This document shows, piece by piece, positions 8,489 to 18,300 of a stretch of DNA of 64,000 bases; within the stretch, counting starts at the first letter, position 1; each line of letters starts with the position of its first letter. Source of the stretch: Clostridiales bacterium (lineage in GTDB: Bacteria; Bacillota; Clostridia; Christensenellales; Borkfalkiaceae). The stretch lies in contig JAFLVO010000004.1 of the NCBI GenBank assembly GCA_022508245.1, positions 1 to 64,000 of the forward strand, in the 5' to 3' direction. The notes beneath the pieces are model-generated. The model saw nothing but the letters and a program-made list of their open reading frames with translations. It searched no databases and was not told the DNA's origin. The translations under genes were made by a program, and so were the position numbers.

Positions 8489-9563
8489 TTCGATAGTAGT
8501 CTCCACTCCTCCCCACGTGAAATCGAGGCGCACGACGCGCAACATAATGCTTGACGTTCTGATTGCCCTTCTGCCCTGCGCTATTATGGGCTGTGTGTTC
8601 TTCGGCTGGCAGGCGCTCGTAATCGAGCTAATATCGGTTGCGGTGTGCTTTTTGTCCGAGTTTTGTTACTTTTTTATTGCAAACAAGGGCTTTGCAAATA
8701 AATGCAAGGACAGTAAAGCAGTCGTAAGACGGTTTTTTAAGCAGTTCGATTTGACTTCGATAGTAACGGGATTAATTCTTGCCCTCGTACTTCCCGTAAC
8801 GGCAACCGAATGGTGGCGCGTTACCTACGAAGTTGCAATAGGCGCGGTTTTCAGTATAGTAATAGTTAAAATGGTGTTCGGCGGAACGGGTAAAAATATC
8901 GTAAACCCCGCCGCGGCAGGCCGCGTATTTATGTTTTTGAGCTTCACTTTAACGAGCTTTGCCGCCTGCTTAATCGGCGCAATAGACAGCGCTTCGGTTG
9001 ACCCCGCTACTGTATCTACGGGCGCAACCAACCTTACGGGCGTGCTTGCAGGCGCCGAAAATATAACTACTCCCACAATATTTTTACAGCCTCTCGATTT
9101 ACTGCTCGGAACGGGCGTTGCGGGCTGTATAGGCGAGACGTGCAAGGTTGCAATTATAGTAGGATATATCTATCTGTGCGTAAGGAAAGTCATCAAATGG
9201 TGGCAGCCCCTGCTCTTTATCGGGGTGTTCGGAATTTGCGCCGTACTGCTATCGGGCTTTGCTTACGAAACATACACCTTTAATATCGAGCTGTTTCTGC
9301 CCCACATTCTTTCGGGAGGCGTGATTTTCTGCGCGGTATTTATGTTTACCGACTACGTGACTTCCCCCAAGGGCGTTTACGGACAGCTCGTCTACTACAT
9401 AGCCGGCGCAATTATCACCGCGCTTCTCCGCGCATACAAGGGCGTTGAAGTCGTTTCGTTCGTAATTCTGATTATGAACCTCGTTACGCCACTGATTGAC
9501 AGATACTGCATAAGAAAGCCGTTCGGCTACATAAAAGAGAAAAAGCATAAGGAGGGCAAATAA
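8481..9563 (+). CDS. rnfD: Electron transport complex subunit RnfD
   Basis: Integral membrane subunit of Rnf with covalently bound FMN. 360 aa with about nine to ten membrane helices. The flavinylation site fits VSTGATNL near residue 180, the S/T-G-A-T motif modified by ApbE. GGTGKNIVNPAAAGRVF and YVTSPKGVYGQLVYY are characteristic RnfD/NqrB blocks. Its ATG lies within the end of rnfC, preceded by AAAAGGAG. It works with RnfG and RnfC in passing electrons through the membrane. Confidence 0.96.
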   Translation: MDNSIVVSTPPHVKSRRTTRNIMLDVLIALLPCAIMGCVFFGWQALVIELISVAVCFLSEFCYFFIANKGFANKCKDSKAVVRRFFKQFDLTSIVTGLILALVLPVTATEWWRVTYEVAIGAVFSIVIVKMVFGGTGKNIVNPAAAGRVFMFLSFTLTSFAACLIGAIDSASVDPATVSTGATNLTGVLAGAENITTPTIFLQPLDLLLGTGVAGCIGETCKVAIIVGYIYLCVRKVIKWWQPLLFIGVFGICAVLLSGFAYETYTFNIELFLPHILSGGVIFCAVFMFTDYVTSPKGVYGQLVYYIAGAIITALLRAYKGVEVVSFVILIMNLVTPLIDRYCIRKPFGYIKEKKHKEGK

Positions 9564-9564
9564 G

Positions 9565-10212
9565 ATGACTGTAAAAGGTTTCTTTAAAAGCAACGCCTTT
9601 AAGTGTATTATTACGCTACTTTGCGTACTGCTTGTAAGCGGCGTTCTTTTGACCATTGCCTACGGCTTTATGGAGGTTTCCAACGGCGAAAGACTGCAAC
9701 GCGCCGTAAAGAAGGTCTACACGACCTCCTCTCCCATAGTTCACGGATTGGACGAGGACGGCAATGACGTGATAATAAGCTCCGATGATAAGAACCCTAA
9801 AGGGCTCGTTTCCGAGAGCGTTACAAGCGGAAATGCGGTTATTATTTCTGCTTATAAAATTACCTTTGAAAACAGCGACGACGTGCATTACCTCGTTCAG
9901 TCCCGCGGCAAGGGCGGCTACTCGGGCGGTACGGTTACCTGCTGGGTGGCAATTAAAGTTGATTTGGAAAATAAAAAGGTACTTAAAATCGAAAAGGTTC
10001 AGATAGGCGAAAATACCAATCAGTCCTTTATCGGCAAGATAACCGAAAAAATGCTCAACGATTTTACGGAGGATTTGCCCGAAGAAGGGTTCACCACCAA
10101 GGGCGACGACGCAACTGTATCCACGGGCGCAACCTACTCTTCTAACGCAATTTGCAACTCGGTAAACGGCGCAGTCGATTGGGTAAGAAAAACTATCGGG
10201 GAGGCGGAATAA
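9565..10212 (+). CDS. rnfG: Electron transport complex subunit RnfG
   Basis: Single-pass membrane protein with an extracytoplasmic FMN domain. One N-terminal membrane helix (CIITLLCVLLVSGVLLTIAYGF), then a FMN-bind domain. The flavinylation motif VSTGATYSSNAI lies near residue 190, where Thr carries FMN added by ApbE; an apbE gene lies at 13.8-15.0 kb. Length 215 aa is normal. The stop TAA shares its last base with the ATG of rnfE. Confidence 0.95.
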   Translation: MTVKGFFKSNAFKCIITLLCVLLVSGVLLTIAYGFMEVSNGERLQRAVKKVYTTSSPIVHGLDEDGNDVIISSDDKNPKGLVSESVTSGNAVIISAYKITFENSDDVHYLVQSRGKGGYSGGTVTCWVAIKVDLENKKVLKIEKVQIGENTNQSFIGKITEKMLNDFTEDLPEEGFTTKGDDATVSTGATYSSNAICNSVNGAVDWVRKTIGEAE

Positions 10213-10862
10213 TGAATAAGTATAAAAAGATTACCTTAGACGGACTTATCTTCCAGAACCCCACATTTATGCTCGTTCTCGGCACCTGCCCCACTTTGGG
10301 ACTTATAACCTCCGCTACGAGTGCGGCGGGCATGGGAATTTGCGTTCTCGTAGTTCTCACTTTAAGTAACATAATAATTTCCGCACTGAGAAAGGTTATT
10401 CCCAATTCCGTGCGCGTGCCCTGCTACATAGTGGTTATTGCAACGCTTGTAACTCTCGTTAGAATGGTGCTCGACAAGTTCGTACCCGATTTATACGAGA
10501 GCCTGGGCGGTTTCCTTGCGCTCATAGTCGTAAACTGCATAATCCTCGGCAGAGCGGAGGCGTTTGCAAACAAGCACACTGTAGGAGAGGCTGCGGTCGA
10601 CGGACTTGCAAACGGTTTGGGCTTTACTGTGGCACTCACTTTGATGGGTATCGTGTGCGAGTTTTTGGGAAGCGGTTCACTCTTCGGACTGCATATTATG
10701 GACTTCACTATCGGCATATTCGCAATGCCCGGCGCGGGAACCTTCCTTGTGTACGGTCTGTTCATTGCGCTGTTTGTGTATATAATCGACAATTTCGAAA
10801 GGTCGAGGCGGGTCAAAGCCAACAAGCTTTCGCGCGAAAATCTTTTAAAGGAGGAAGCGTAA
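10212..10862 (+). CDS. rnfE: Electron transport complex subunit RnfE
   Basis: Six-helix membrane subunit, homologous to RnfA in inverted topology; together they hold the intramembrane iron-sulfur centre. Start MNKYKKITLDGLIFQNPTFM; NPTFMLVLGTCPTLG contains the conserved Cys near residue 26, and a second conserved Cys lies in VNCIILGRAEAFANKH. The frame is open upstream to 10152 inside rnfG, but the ATG at 10212 with GGGGAGG before it is the proper start. 216 aa. Confidence 0.95.
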   Translation: MNKYKKITLDGLIFQNPTFMLVLGTCPTLGLITSATSAAGMGICVLVVLTLSNIIISALRKVIPNSVRVPCYIVVIATLVTLVRMVLDKFVPDLYESLGGFLALIVVNCIILGRAEAFANKHTVGEAAVDGLANGLGFTVALTLMGIVCEFLGSGSLFGLHIMDFTIGIFAMPGAGTFLVYGLFIALFVYIIDNFERSRRVKANKLSRENLLKEEA

Positions 10863-10865
10863 ACA

Positions 10866-11453
10866 ATGGCTGTATTGATTGCAATAATACTCTCTGCGGT
10901 ACTTACGAATAACTTTATAACCAAGCAGACGTACGGGATATGTCCGTTTTTGGGCGTTTCCAAAAAGACCTCCTCCGCACTCGGTATGGGCGTTGCAGTT
11001 ACGGTGGTTATGGCAATTGCCACTGCAGTTACATATCCCATATACACTTTCGTTATGGTGCCCTTGAACATAGACTTTTTGGAGATTATATTCTTTATAT
11101 TCATAATTGCGTCGCTCGTGCAGATGCTTGAAAAGATTATTCAGAAGCTCTCCCCCTCCCTCTATAATTCAATGGGTATATATCTGCCCCTCATAACCAC
11201 GAACTGCGCTGTTTTGGGCGTAACCGAACTGGTTATCGGCGATATGTCGCACATCATAGGCGACGCCGCTATGAATATGGGCTGGGCGGTTTTATACGCT
11301 CTGTTTGCGGGAATCGGCTTTACCCTCGTTATGGTAATTATGAGCGGAATCCGCGAAAAGATTAACTACTACAAAACTCCCAAGGCGCTTTCGGGCTTCC
11401 CCATTGCGATGATAACCGCAAGCTTCATCTGCATGGCGTTTTTGGTGTTTTAG
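10866..11453 (+). CDS. rnfA: Electron transport complex subunit RnfA
   Basis: Six-helix membrane subunit, 195 aa. Conserved blocks: LTNNFITKQTYGICPFLGVS (first cysteine motif), SLYNSMGIYLPLITTNCAVLG (second cysteine motif) and LVMVIMSGIREKI near the end. It pairs with RnfE and coordinates the membrane cluster between them. The start follows AGGAGG three codons inside the end of rnfE, with a 3-nt gap, so translation is probably coupled. Confidence 0.95.
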   Translation: MAVLIAIILSAVLTNNFITKQTYGICPFLGVSKKTSSALGMGVAVTVVMAIATAVTYPIYTFVMVPLNIDFLEIIFFIFIIASLVQMLEKIIQKLSPSLYNSMGIYLPLITTNCAVLGVTELVIGDMSHIIGDAAMNMGWAVLYALFAGIGFTLVMVIMSGIREKINYYKTPKALSGFPIAMITASFICMAFLVF

Positions 11454-11462
11454 GAGGCGGAA

Positions 11463-12314
11463 ATGAACTTACTTGAAATTACGGCTCAAACCTGGATAAC
11501 GGTCGGAATTGTTGCGGGCATTTTTATAGGCTCGGCACTTTTAATCGGCATACTCATTATAGTTGTCGGAAAGGTATTCAACGTCGACGTGGACGAAAAA
11601 GTAACTAAAATTCTTGAAAATCTTGCGGGTGCGAACTGCGGCGGCTGCGGCTGCTCGGGTTGTAGCGGATTTGCCTCCAAGCTTGCTGACGGAAGCGGAA
11701 ATCTTGCCGACTGCCACGTAACTTCGCCCGAGAAAAAGGCGGAAATTGCAAAGCTTTTAGGCGTTGAGCTTAAAGACGAAGAGCCCACCGTTGCGGTTGT
11801 CAAATGCCACGGCGGAGTGGAAAACTGCGGGGATAAGTTCGAGTACTTCGGCAACCCCACCTGCGCGGGTGTGAACTCCATTTTGGGAGGCAACAAAACT
11901 TGCTCGTTTGCCTGCCTCGGCTGCGGAGACTGCAAGGCTGTCTGCCCCGAAAACGCGATAGAGGTCGCTGCAAGACTTGCGCAAGTAGACCCCGACAGGT
12001 GCGTTTCCTGCGGAGCGTGCATCAACACCTGCCCCAAAAAGATTGTGGAACGTATCCCTTTCTCCGCACCCGTCTTTGTTGCCTGCTCTTCAAAGTGCAA
12101 GGGCAAGGAAGTTATGAACGCGTGCAAGGTGGGCTGTATTGCCTGCGGTCTGTGCGCAAAAGCCTGCCCTCACGGCGCGATTACCATGCAGGATAACCTG
12201 CCCGTCATAGACTACACGAAGTGTACGGGCTGCTTAAACTGCGTTGCCAAGTGCCCGAGGCACATTATTATAAGCAGAAAGGTAAAAGCAGAAGAAACTC
12301 CCGAACAGAAATAA
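11463..12314 (+). CDS. rnfB: Electron transport complex subunit RnfB
   Basis: Ferredoxin-interacting subunit of Rnf. N-terminal membrane helix (GIVAGIFIGSALLIGILIIVVG), then the Fes-type cluster ANCGGCGCSGCSGF, then four CxxCxxCxxxCP motifs (CLGCGDCKAVCP, CVSCGACINTCP, CIACGLCAKACP, CTGCLNCVAKCP), so five clusters in all. Length 283 aa is typical of clostridial RnfB. It closes the C-D-G-E-A-B operon and is followed by a strong terminator. Confidence 0.96.
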   Translation: MNLLEITAQTWITVGIVAGIFIGSALLIGILIIVVGKVFNVDVDEKVTKILENLAGANCGGCGCSGCSGFASKLADGSGNLADCHVTSPEKKAEIAKLLGVELKDEEPTVAVVKCHGGVENCGDKFEYFGNPTCAGVNSILGGNKTCSFACLGCGDCKAVCPENAIEVAARLAQVDPDRCVSCGACINTCPKKIVERIPFSAPVFVACSSKCKGKEVMNACKVGCIACGLCAKACPHGAITMQDNLPVIDYTKCTGCLNCVAKCPRHIIISRKVKAEETPEQK

Positions 12315-12340
12315 TTTGATGTATATATTTTTAATAATTA

Positions 12341-12374
12341 AAAGCGGTTTAGCTGACAGCTAAACCGCTTTTTT
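12341..12374 (+). terminator. rnf operon terminator
   Basis: AAAGCGGTTTAGCT, loop GAC, AGCTAAACCGCTTTTTT. The symmetric A/T tails allow it to serve the convergent minus-strand gene too. Confidence 0.9.
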
Positions 12375-12386
12375 AATTAAACTCAA

Positions 12387-13079
12387 TCAAGTAAGACTGC
12401 ACAGATATTCGTTCAATCTTTCGGGAGGGATATAAAGGTGTGTGACGTTTTTGGAGCCGTCTTCGTAATTCATTAAATAAATATTATTCTGATAATATAT
12501 CAAGCTTTCATGTACAGTTGTAAAAAGCCCGTCTTTGCTCTTTCTGTAAAATATAAAACGCTCGTAATCGTTGATAGTAATATTATAAGTAACGCGGCGA
12601 AGAGTTTTACGTCTGTAACTGTCGTCTTTGAGTATTAAAGAGATGGCGTTTTCCGCATCAGTGCGGTCGAGGTCGTCGGGAAGCTGTATGGGCTCCCCGC
12701 CGTAAAGACCGATATAATAATCGTAATTTTCGATATCCAAATAATAATTTTTTACTTCTTCGACCTGCGATTTTTTGCAGTACAGCGTAGGATGCCACCA
12801 CATCGAGTCAACATGTTCACAGCAATACATATCGAACAATTCGTCTTCTAAATGCCACCACGAATATGGCGATTTGGTAAACAGACACGTCTCGGGCTCC
12901 CGATAGCTTACTCCCACTGCAAATAAATTATTATAGAATCCCGTTACGTACTCTTCTCCCTCTATTTCTATACTGCTCGGCGGTGTGTTTTTGGCGCGAA
13001 TCTGTGCGTCAATAAATGCGCAACCGGATAAAGAAAACAGACTGATTACAAATATAAGAATACCGATAACTTTTTTCAT
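12387..13079 (-). CDS. Lipoprotein of unknown function
   Basis: 230 aa. A lipoprotein signal peptide is clear: MKKVIGILIFVISLFSLSGC, with lipobox LSGC and Cys at residue 20. The mature part is rich in Tyr, Glu and Asp with no motif I recognise (for example SYREPETCLFTKSPYSWWHL and DYERFIFYRKSKDGLF). It lies downstream of the NusG-II and apbE genes on the same strand, with a 33-bp gap and GGAG before its ATG, so it may share their transcript. Location on the outer face of the membrane is inferred from the lipobox. Confidence 0.75.
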   Translation of the reverse strand: MKKVIGILIFVISLFSLSGCAFIDAQIRAKNTPPSSIEIEGEEYVTGFYNNLFAVGVSYREPETCLFTKSPYSWWHLEDELFDMYCCEHVDSMWWHPTLYCKKSQVEEVKNYYLDIENYDYYIGLYGGEPIQLPDDLDRTDAENAISLILKDDSYRRKTLRRVTYNITINDYERFIFYRKSKDGLFTTVHESLIYYQNNIYLMNYEDGSKNVTHLYIPPERLNEYLCSLT

Positions 13080-13112
13080 GAATTTTTAAGCTCCTTTGCA
13101 GTTGAGATATTT

Positions 13113-13565
13113 TTATATTGTGACTATGCTGTCGTCGTAGTTTTTCGGCGTAATTTTAAGTCTGTGCGGGGAGCAGTAGATAATGCCGTTATTGTCCGTT
13201 ATGGCGGGGAAATACACACAGTCGTGCCCGCGGCAGTCGGCGTCTTTAATACGCACGCTTCCGCTCTTTTCAATTATAATAAGGTTGTAGCCGTAGCTGC
13301 TCGAAACCTTGACTTGCAGGCTCTTCTCCGTGTCGCTGACAACTAAATCATACCCCTCCACGACTTTGTCGTTTTCGAAATCGTACTCGAAAACCAATTT
13401 CTCATCGAGGTATACGCACACGCCCGTAAGCGGGCTCTTATTTTTTGTGGCAAAGACAGCGATAAAGGATACGGCGATAATTAAAATAATCACGCCGTAC
13501 ACAATCAAGTCTAATATTCTGAACCCCTTGTCCTTTTTTACGTTTTCAAGCGTCTTTTTTGACAT
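13113..13565 (-). CDS. NusG domain II-containing protein
   Basis: 150 aa: one N-terminal membrane helix (LIVYGVIILIIAVSFIAVFA), then a NusG-II (KOW-less) extracellular domain. The family signature CRGHDCV...G.IYCSPHRLKI is present near residues 113-140 (HDCVYFPAITDNNGIIYCSPHR gives the two Cys). In Clostridia such proteins accompany ApbE, Gx transporters and Rnf genes; a redox or flavoprotein maturation role has been suggested but is unproven. It sits between the lipoprotein gene and the MITE-like element that follows apbE. Confidence 0.85.
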   Translation of the reverse strand: MSKKTLENVKKDKGFRILDLIVYGVIILIIAVSFIAVFATKNKSPLTGVCVYLDEKLVFEYDFENDKVVEGYDLVVSDTEKSLQVKVSSSYGYNLIIIEKSGSVRIKDADCRGHDCVYFPAITDNNGIIYCSPHRLKITPKNYDDSIVTI

Positions 13566-13576
13566 ATCAAGCCTTT

Positions 13577-13850
13577 AAGTTTAGGAGAGCCGAACCCGCA
13601 AGGTTTTTGAAATAAAATCTTTGTAATACTTTGTCGTTCGGACTTGCCGTATGTTCAATACGCCTGCGTCCAAACTCCTCGTCTTGCTTTGATTTTATGG
13701 CAAAAACTGCCTTGCACCCTAAGTAAGTAGATTTCGATGATTTTTGTGCGGATTGCGCGCAGTAATACTGAACGTATTTCAAGCGCAAGCCGTGCGGAAA
13801 GCGCGAAATATCCACCCTTAGGGCTTCGCGAGTTCGGCACTCCTAAACTT
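13577..13850. mobile_element. MITE-like element with imperfect terminal inverted repeats
   Basis: 274-bp unit bounded by inverted ends of 27 bp with about four mismatches: AAGTTTAGGAGAGCCGAAC at 13577-13595 and AAGTTTAGGAGTGCCGAAC on the other strand from 13850. No transposase is encoded. The right end lies inside the apbE frame and supplies its final codons and stop. A solo end-like sequence (TTTAGGAGAGCCGAA) recurs at about 62933 between the fumarase genes. Non-autonomous transposition is inference; no target duplication was resolved. Confidence 0.6.
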
Positions 13851-14999
13851 ATCATAAGTGAATACGGCGTATTTATCGGTTAATTTGCTCTCTATAAAGC
13901 TTATTGCCCTGTCCCTGCCCATAGCCATAATTGCGGTCGTGATTGCGTCGTTTTCGGCGGCGCTGCCGCCCGCAACCGTAGACGACATTATTCCCGTCTG
14001 AACGGGCTTACCCGTAGCGGGGTCGATAATATGGCAGTATCTTACGCCGTTTAGCGTATAATAATTTACGTAGTCCGCGCTCGTAGATACGCAGATATCG
14101 TGCACGGGAAAAGACATACAGTGAGTGGAATTTCTGCGCGGTTCGATAAGCGCTAAAGTATAGTCTCCCTCGCGGCAGTGCTTTTTAAGCGCAACACTGC
14201 TGCCGCCGAAGTTGAACATACCGTATTCAAAGCCGTATTCTGAAAACATTTCATTTATTATATCGGTGACGTAGCCCTTGCCTATACCGCCCAAATCTAC
14301 TGCAAGCGAATAGTGTGTTTCCCCGACTTCCACCGTCTTTTGTGGCTTCTTTATGAAATATCCGTCCTCGCTTTCTATAAGCTCTATCTCCGCAAAAGCT
14401 GTGGAAAGCTCGGTATATTTTGCGATATCCTCGTCTTTGGGAAGGACTTCGGGCTGTTCCTTTTTATCAAACCCGTACGCGCTTACGCTGTAATACACAG
14501 CGGGGTTGTAGTAGCCGTCGGTAAATTCGTACATCTTATATGCGAGCGACATTACCGTATAGAAGGTTTCGTCCACCTCCACCGTTTCGCCCGCCTCCGC
14601 ATTGTTGAACAAGTGCGCACACGAATTTTCTTTGTTCACGGACAGGCTGTTTTCTATTTTTGTAAGAGTTTTTTGGACATTTTTTGAAAACTCTTCGAAT
14701 TTCTGCGTGTTTTCGTCTTTGGAAAAGTCGGAGGCAACCGTTAAAATTGCATCGGTGTTCATAACGCCTTCAAAGACCTTATTTTTGGAAGTGAACCCCT
14801 TTGCATTTTCAGCCTTGCCGCCCGAAAAGCTGTTGTCCGCAGGTATAACCTGCTCAACATGGTAATTCGGGGCAAGAACGGTAAACTCAGCGCTTTGGAT
14901 ATTGGTGTATATGTAATAATCTTTGAGCTTTTGCGTACAGCCCGAAAGCGCGAATATCCACACTACCGCGCACAGCAATCCCGCGACAAATTTTTTCAT
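13818..14999 (-). CDS. apbE: FAD:protein FMN transferase, lipoprotein
   Basis: Transfers FMN from FAD onto Thr in S/T-GAT motifs of extracytoplasmic flavoproteins; the nearby RnfD and RnfG are the obvious targets. A signal peptide with lipobox (VVWIFALSGC) places it on the outer membrane face. ApbE motifs: DLGGIGKGYVTDIINEMF (near residue 245), FNFGGSSVALKK, DPATGKPVQTGIMSSTVAGGSAAENDAITTA with the catalytic Asp/Thr region. The open frame extends to 15053, but ATG at 14999 gives the signal peptide. The last eight codons (RSAELAKP) come from the MITE-like end. Confidence 0.93.
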   Translation of the reverse strand: MKKFVAGLLCAVVWIFALSGCTQKLKDYYIYTNIQSAEFTVLAPNYHVEQVIPADNSFSGGKAENAKGFTSKNKVFEGVMNTDAILTVASDFSKDENTQKFEEFSKNVQKTLTKIENSLSVNKENSCAHLFNNAEAGETVEVDETFYTVMSLAYKMYEFTDGYYNPAVYYSVSAYGFDKKEQPEVLPKDEDIAKYTELSTAFAEIELIESEDGYFIKKPQKTVEVGETHYSLAVDLGGIGKGYVTDIINEMFSEYGFEYGMFNFGGSSVALKKHCREGDYTLALIEPRRNSTHCMSFPVHDICVSTSADYVNYYTLNGVRYCHIIDPATGKPVQTGIMSSTVAGGSAAENDAITTAIMAMGRDRAISFIESKLTDKYAVFTYDKFRSAELAKP

Positions 15000-15037
15000 A
15001 CTTAAATTATAACCTTTTTTTAATGAAAACGCAAATA

Positions 15038-15070
15038 AAAAAACCTCCCGCAAATTGCAGGGAGGTTTTT
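15038..15070 (-). terminator. Terminator between the ABC gene and apbE
   Basis: AAAACCTCCC, loop, GGGAGGTTTT. On the minus strand it ends in a T7 run. It sits just upstream of apbE and downstream of the ABC gene and repeat R2, so apbE needs its own promoter. Confidence 0.8.
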
Positions 15071-15096
15071 GTTGTTCTTTTCAATTATTCCGTTCA

Positions 15097-15123
15097 TTCG
15101 TGAACTTATTCCGTTCTGAGGGC
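15097..15123. repeat. 27-bp direct repeat of the ABC gene 3' end (left copy)
   Basis: Exact match to 15315-15341, which covers the last codons and stop of the ABC gene plus the first bases of repeat R2. The two copies flank R2 and look like a long target duplication or a recombination scar. Confidence 0.8.
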
Positions 15124-15323
15124 TCTTTTACTCGCATTTAAATTATTTACGGCGCAAGGAAGGTTTCCTTCCGCCGGCGCACCCAATTTGTGCATACCTG
15201 CACCTGAGCGAGGTGAATTCCCGAAATTTTACATTACGAGAGCCATTAAGATTGCGGGAAGAGGGCGAGAAGCCCTCAAATCACGGAAATTATCGCCGTC
15301 ACTGCGACGAAAATTTCGTGAAC
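15124..15323 (-). repeat. R element, short form, copy R2
   Basis: Read on the minus strand from 15323, directly after the ABC gene stop. P0 TCACGAAATTTTCG / CGATAATTTCCGTGA, P1 GAGGGC-ttct-CGCCCTC, P2 TTCCCGCAAT / ATTTCGGGAA (one mismatch), P3 GTGCA-ggta-TGCAC, P4 GGAAGG-aaa-CCTTCC inside GGCGC/GCGCC. The bases differ from the other copies but pairing is kept. Flanked by a 27-bp direct repeat. Confidence 0.85.
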
Positions 15324-18300
15324 TTATTCCGTTCTGAGGGCGACAACGGGGTCCTTCTGCGCCGCCGCAGACGCGGGGATAAGTCCCGAAATGAGGGTTA
15401 AGCCAATACTTATTCCTATCATTATAAACGCCTGCCAGATGGGCAACGCCGCAATTGTGTAGATACCCGCAAGTGCGCCTATTATAAGATTTAAAATGAG
15501 CGAAAGCAAGTAGGTTACGCCGATTCCCACGGCTCCCGCCGCAAGCCCTATGATAAAGGTCTCGGCGTTGAACAGCCTCTTTATATCCTTCTTTCTTGCG
15601 CCGACCGCACGCAAAATTCCGATTTCCTTTACGCGCTCTACAACCGAAACGTAGGTTATAATTCCTATCATTACGGTTGACACGACGAGGGATAGCGCAG
15701 TGAACGCAATGAGCGCAACGGTTATCATCTCTATCATAGTGTTAATCATTGCAATTATCAGCCCTACCGTGTCGGTATAGGTTATTTTATCCTTGACTTC
15801 AAGATGCTCTATCGTGGACTCTTCGCCCGCAAAATTTGTATATTTGTAAGGGTCGCCCGCCTCGCACATTTTATTCCATGCATCGAGATAGGCGGTGACG
15901 GTGTCCTTTGAGTTGAAGTCGACGGGGTACATATAAATTGCCGTTGGAAGTCTGCTTCCGCCGACCATTGCCGCCGTGATTTCGGTTGACGCTCCGCCAG
16001 TTACGTTGCCTATTATCGTCGCCATCATGCTTGCGCCCGTATCAATGGAACCCTGCTTGGTTTCCAGAACGTAGAAGTCTCCGTCGTCCGTTTCATCCAC
16101 GTAATAGTAGTCGACATATGAGGGAACCTCGTCGAGCTTGCCTTTTTCCGTTTCGTTTATATACTTGACAATTTGGCTCTCCGCCTCCGTGTCTAAAATA
16201 TAGTTTGTGAGGGCGTTTGTATAGTAGAGTCCCGTTTCAAGACAGCCGTAGGAGACGGACTCCTTCTTTTGAAGTATCATTTTGACGCCCATTTCCACTT
16301 CGCCGACGTCTTTTCCGAACGCAGGCAGAGTTATATCGTCTACGCCGTCTTGCTTTATCGTGTACGCGGTTGTGTATGCGTTTGCAACGAACCCCTCTTT
16401 TGTTTCGTCATCTTTGGGCTTGCGTAAAGTGCTGAACATCATTCCCATACCAAGCGAATTAAGCAAGGTTTTAAGCTCCTCGTCGCCCTGTTCGCGAGCT
16501 TGCAGTATCATCAGTGTCAGACCTTGCGCATATTCCGGAGAATCGTTGCCGCTCATCTTGAGAATTGACGCTATGAGCTCTCCTACTTCCCCGTCAGAAA
16601 GATACTTGGGTTTAAATTTCTGTTTGGTGTAAACGCTGTCGTTGGGGTAGTAGGTAAACTTGAACTTATCGGTGCTGTTGCCTACAATTTCTGCATAGGG
16701 TATTCCTTTTTTGCCGACGAGATTACTTTCAGACCCCTTGTCTTTGCTGACGCCCGCAAAGGCGTAGTCCAAGAATTCGTCCTCAGTAAAGAATCCGTAT
16801 TCGGCAAACATTAAGTCGTTGAACTGATGGTCTTCGACAACCATAATAAGCGTACTCTTATCGTTGAACAGCTCTTTAAGGTATTCGTCAGTATAGCCCG
16901 AAGTGACCGAATTGCCGTTATAATCTACGGCGAGTACATCGTACTGCGACATTACGTAGTTGAAGTTATCGGGAACTTCATTAAAGGTTCGAACGGTGGA
17001 AATCATACTTCCCCACTGTTTGTATTCCTCTACGTGCGAAAGCACATTTGAGTACATGGACCTTATTGCCGCAACCGACATTTTTCCGCCGTTGAAATCG
17101 TAGGATTCGCCCTCTTTGAAAGGGAATTTGCGCGAATTGACGTCCTTACTGACGGTGAAATTCGTATAAATATTGTTGTTTACGTTGAACGCATAGTCGA
17201 ACTGGACGACGTTTACGCTCTCTTCGGGAATTTTTGAAATATAGTCCACGTAGGCTTCGGAGATGTTGTTCGTCCTTTCAAACCCCTGTGCAAAGGTGCC
17301 CAAGGTATCAAGCAGCGAGCGCACGTAGACCTTGTCGCCCTTTTTAAGTTTATTTAAATCAACCTTCGTATTGGACATCGAAAGTGTCATAAGCGAGGAA
17401 AAATCGTAGCTGCTCTGCGTAATAGCGACGGGATTGCCCGAGAGCATATCATTTTCCATTTCGTTTATGTAGCCGTGCACGCCGGCGGAGATTGCAAGCA
17501 CCATAGAAACGCCTATAATGCCTATACTTCCCGCAACGGATACCATTGCGGTGCGCCTGCCCTTGGATAAAAGATTTTTTAAAGACAACCCGAACGCCAT
17601 GCCCACCGACATTGACGACTTCTTCTTTCTGCCCTTGTTTTTAACAACGGACGCCTCATTTTCTGCGGGCGCCGCCTCCGCGCTGTCCGTTTTCTTTGCA
17701 GGCTCTTCGATTCCGTCGAAGGGCTTTGTGTCGTCAGTAACTTCGCCGTCTAAAAGGCGTATAATTCTGGTTGAATATTTTTCGGCAAGCTCGGGATTGT
17801 GCGTAACCATAATTACAAGCCTGTCTTTGGCAATCTCTTCCAAAAGCTCCATAATCTGAACGCTCGTCTTGGAATCGAGTGCACCCGTAGGCTCGTCGGC
17901 AAGAACGATTTCGGGGTCGTTTATAAGAGCGCGCGCTATCGCTACGCGCTGTGCCTGACCGCCCGAAAGCTGGTTGGGCTTGTTTTTGAGCTTATCCGAA
18001 AGTCCGACCTTTTCAAGCGCCTCTATCGCCCTTCTCCTTCTCTCGTCCTTCGTAACGCCCGAGATTGTGAGAGCGAGCTCGACGTTTTGCAGTATGGTCT
18101 GATGGGGAATTAAGTGATAGCTCTGAAAGATAAAGCCTATGCTGTGGTTGCGGTAGGTGTCCCAGTCGCCGTCCTTATACTCCTTGGTGCTCCTGCCCTC
18201 TATCACGAGGTCGCCCGAGGTGTACTTGTCAAGACCGCCGATGATGTTCAAAAGTGTGGTCTTTCCGCAGCCCGACGCGCCGAGTATCGACACGAATTCG

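Noticed and set aside
15097-15341. Partial duplication of the ABC transporter gene
   Set aside because: Only the last codons and stop recur, exactly flanking R2, so it is better explained by insertion or recombination at R2.
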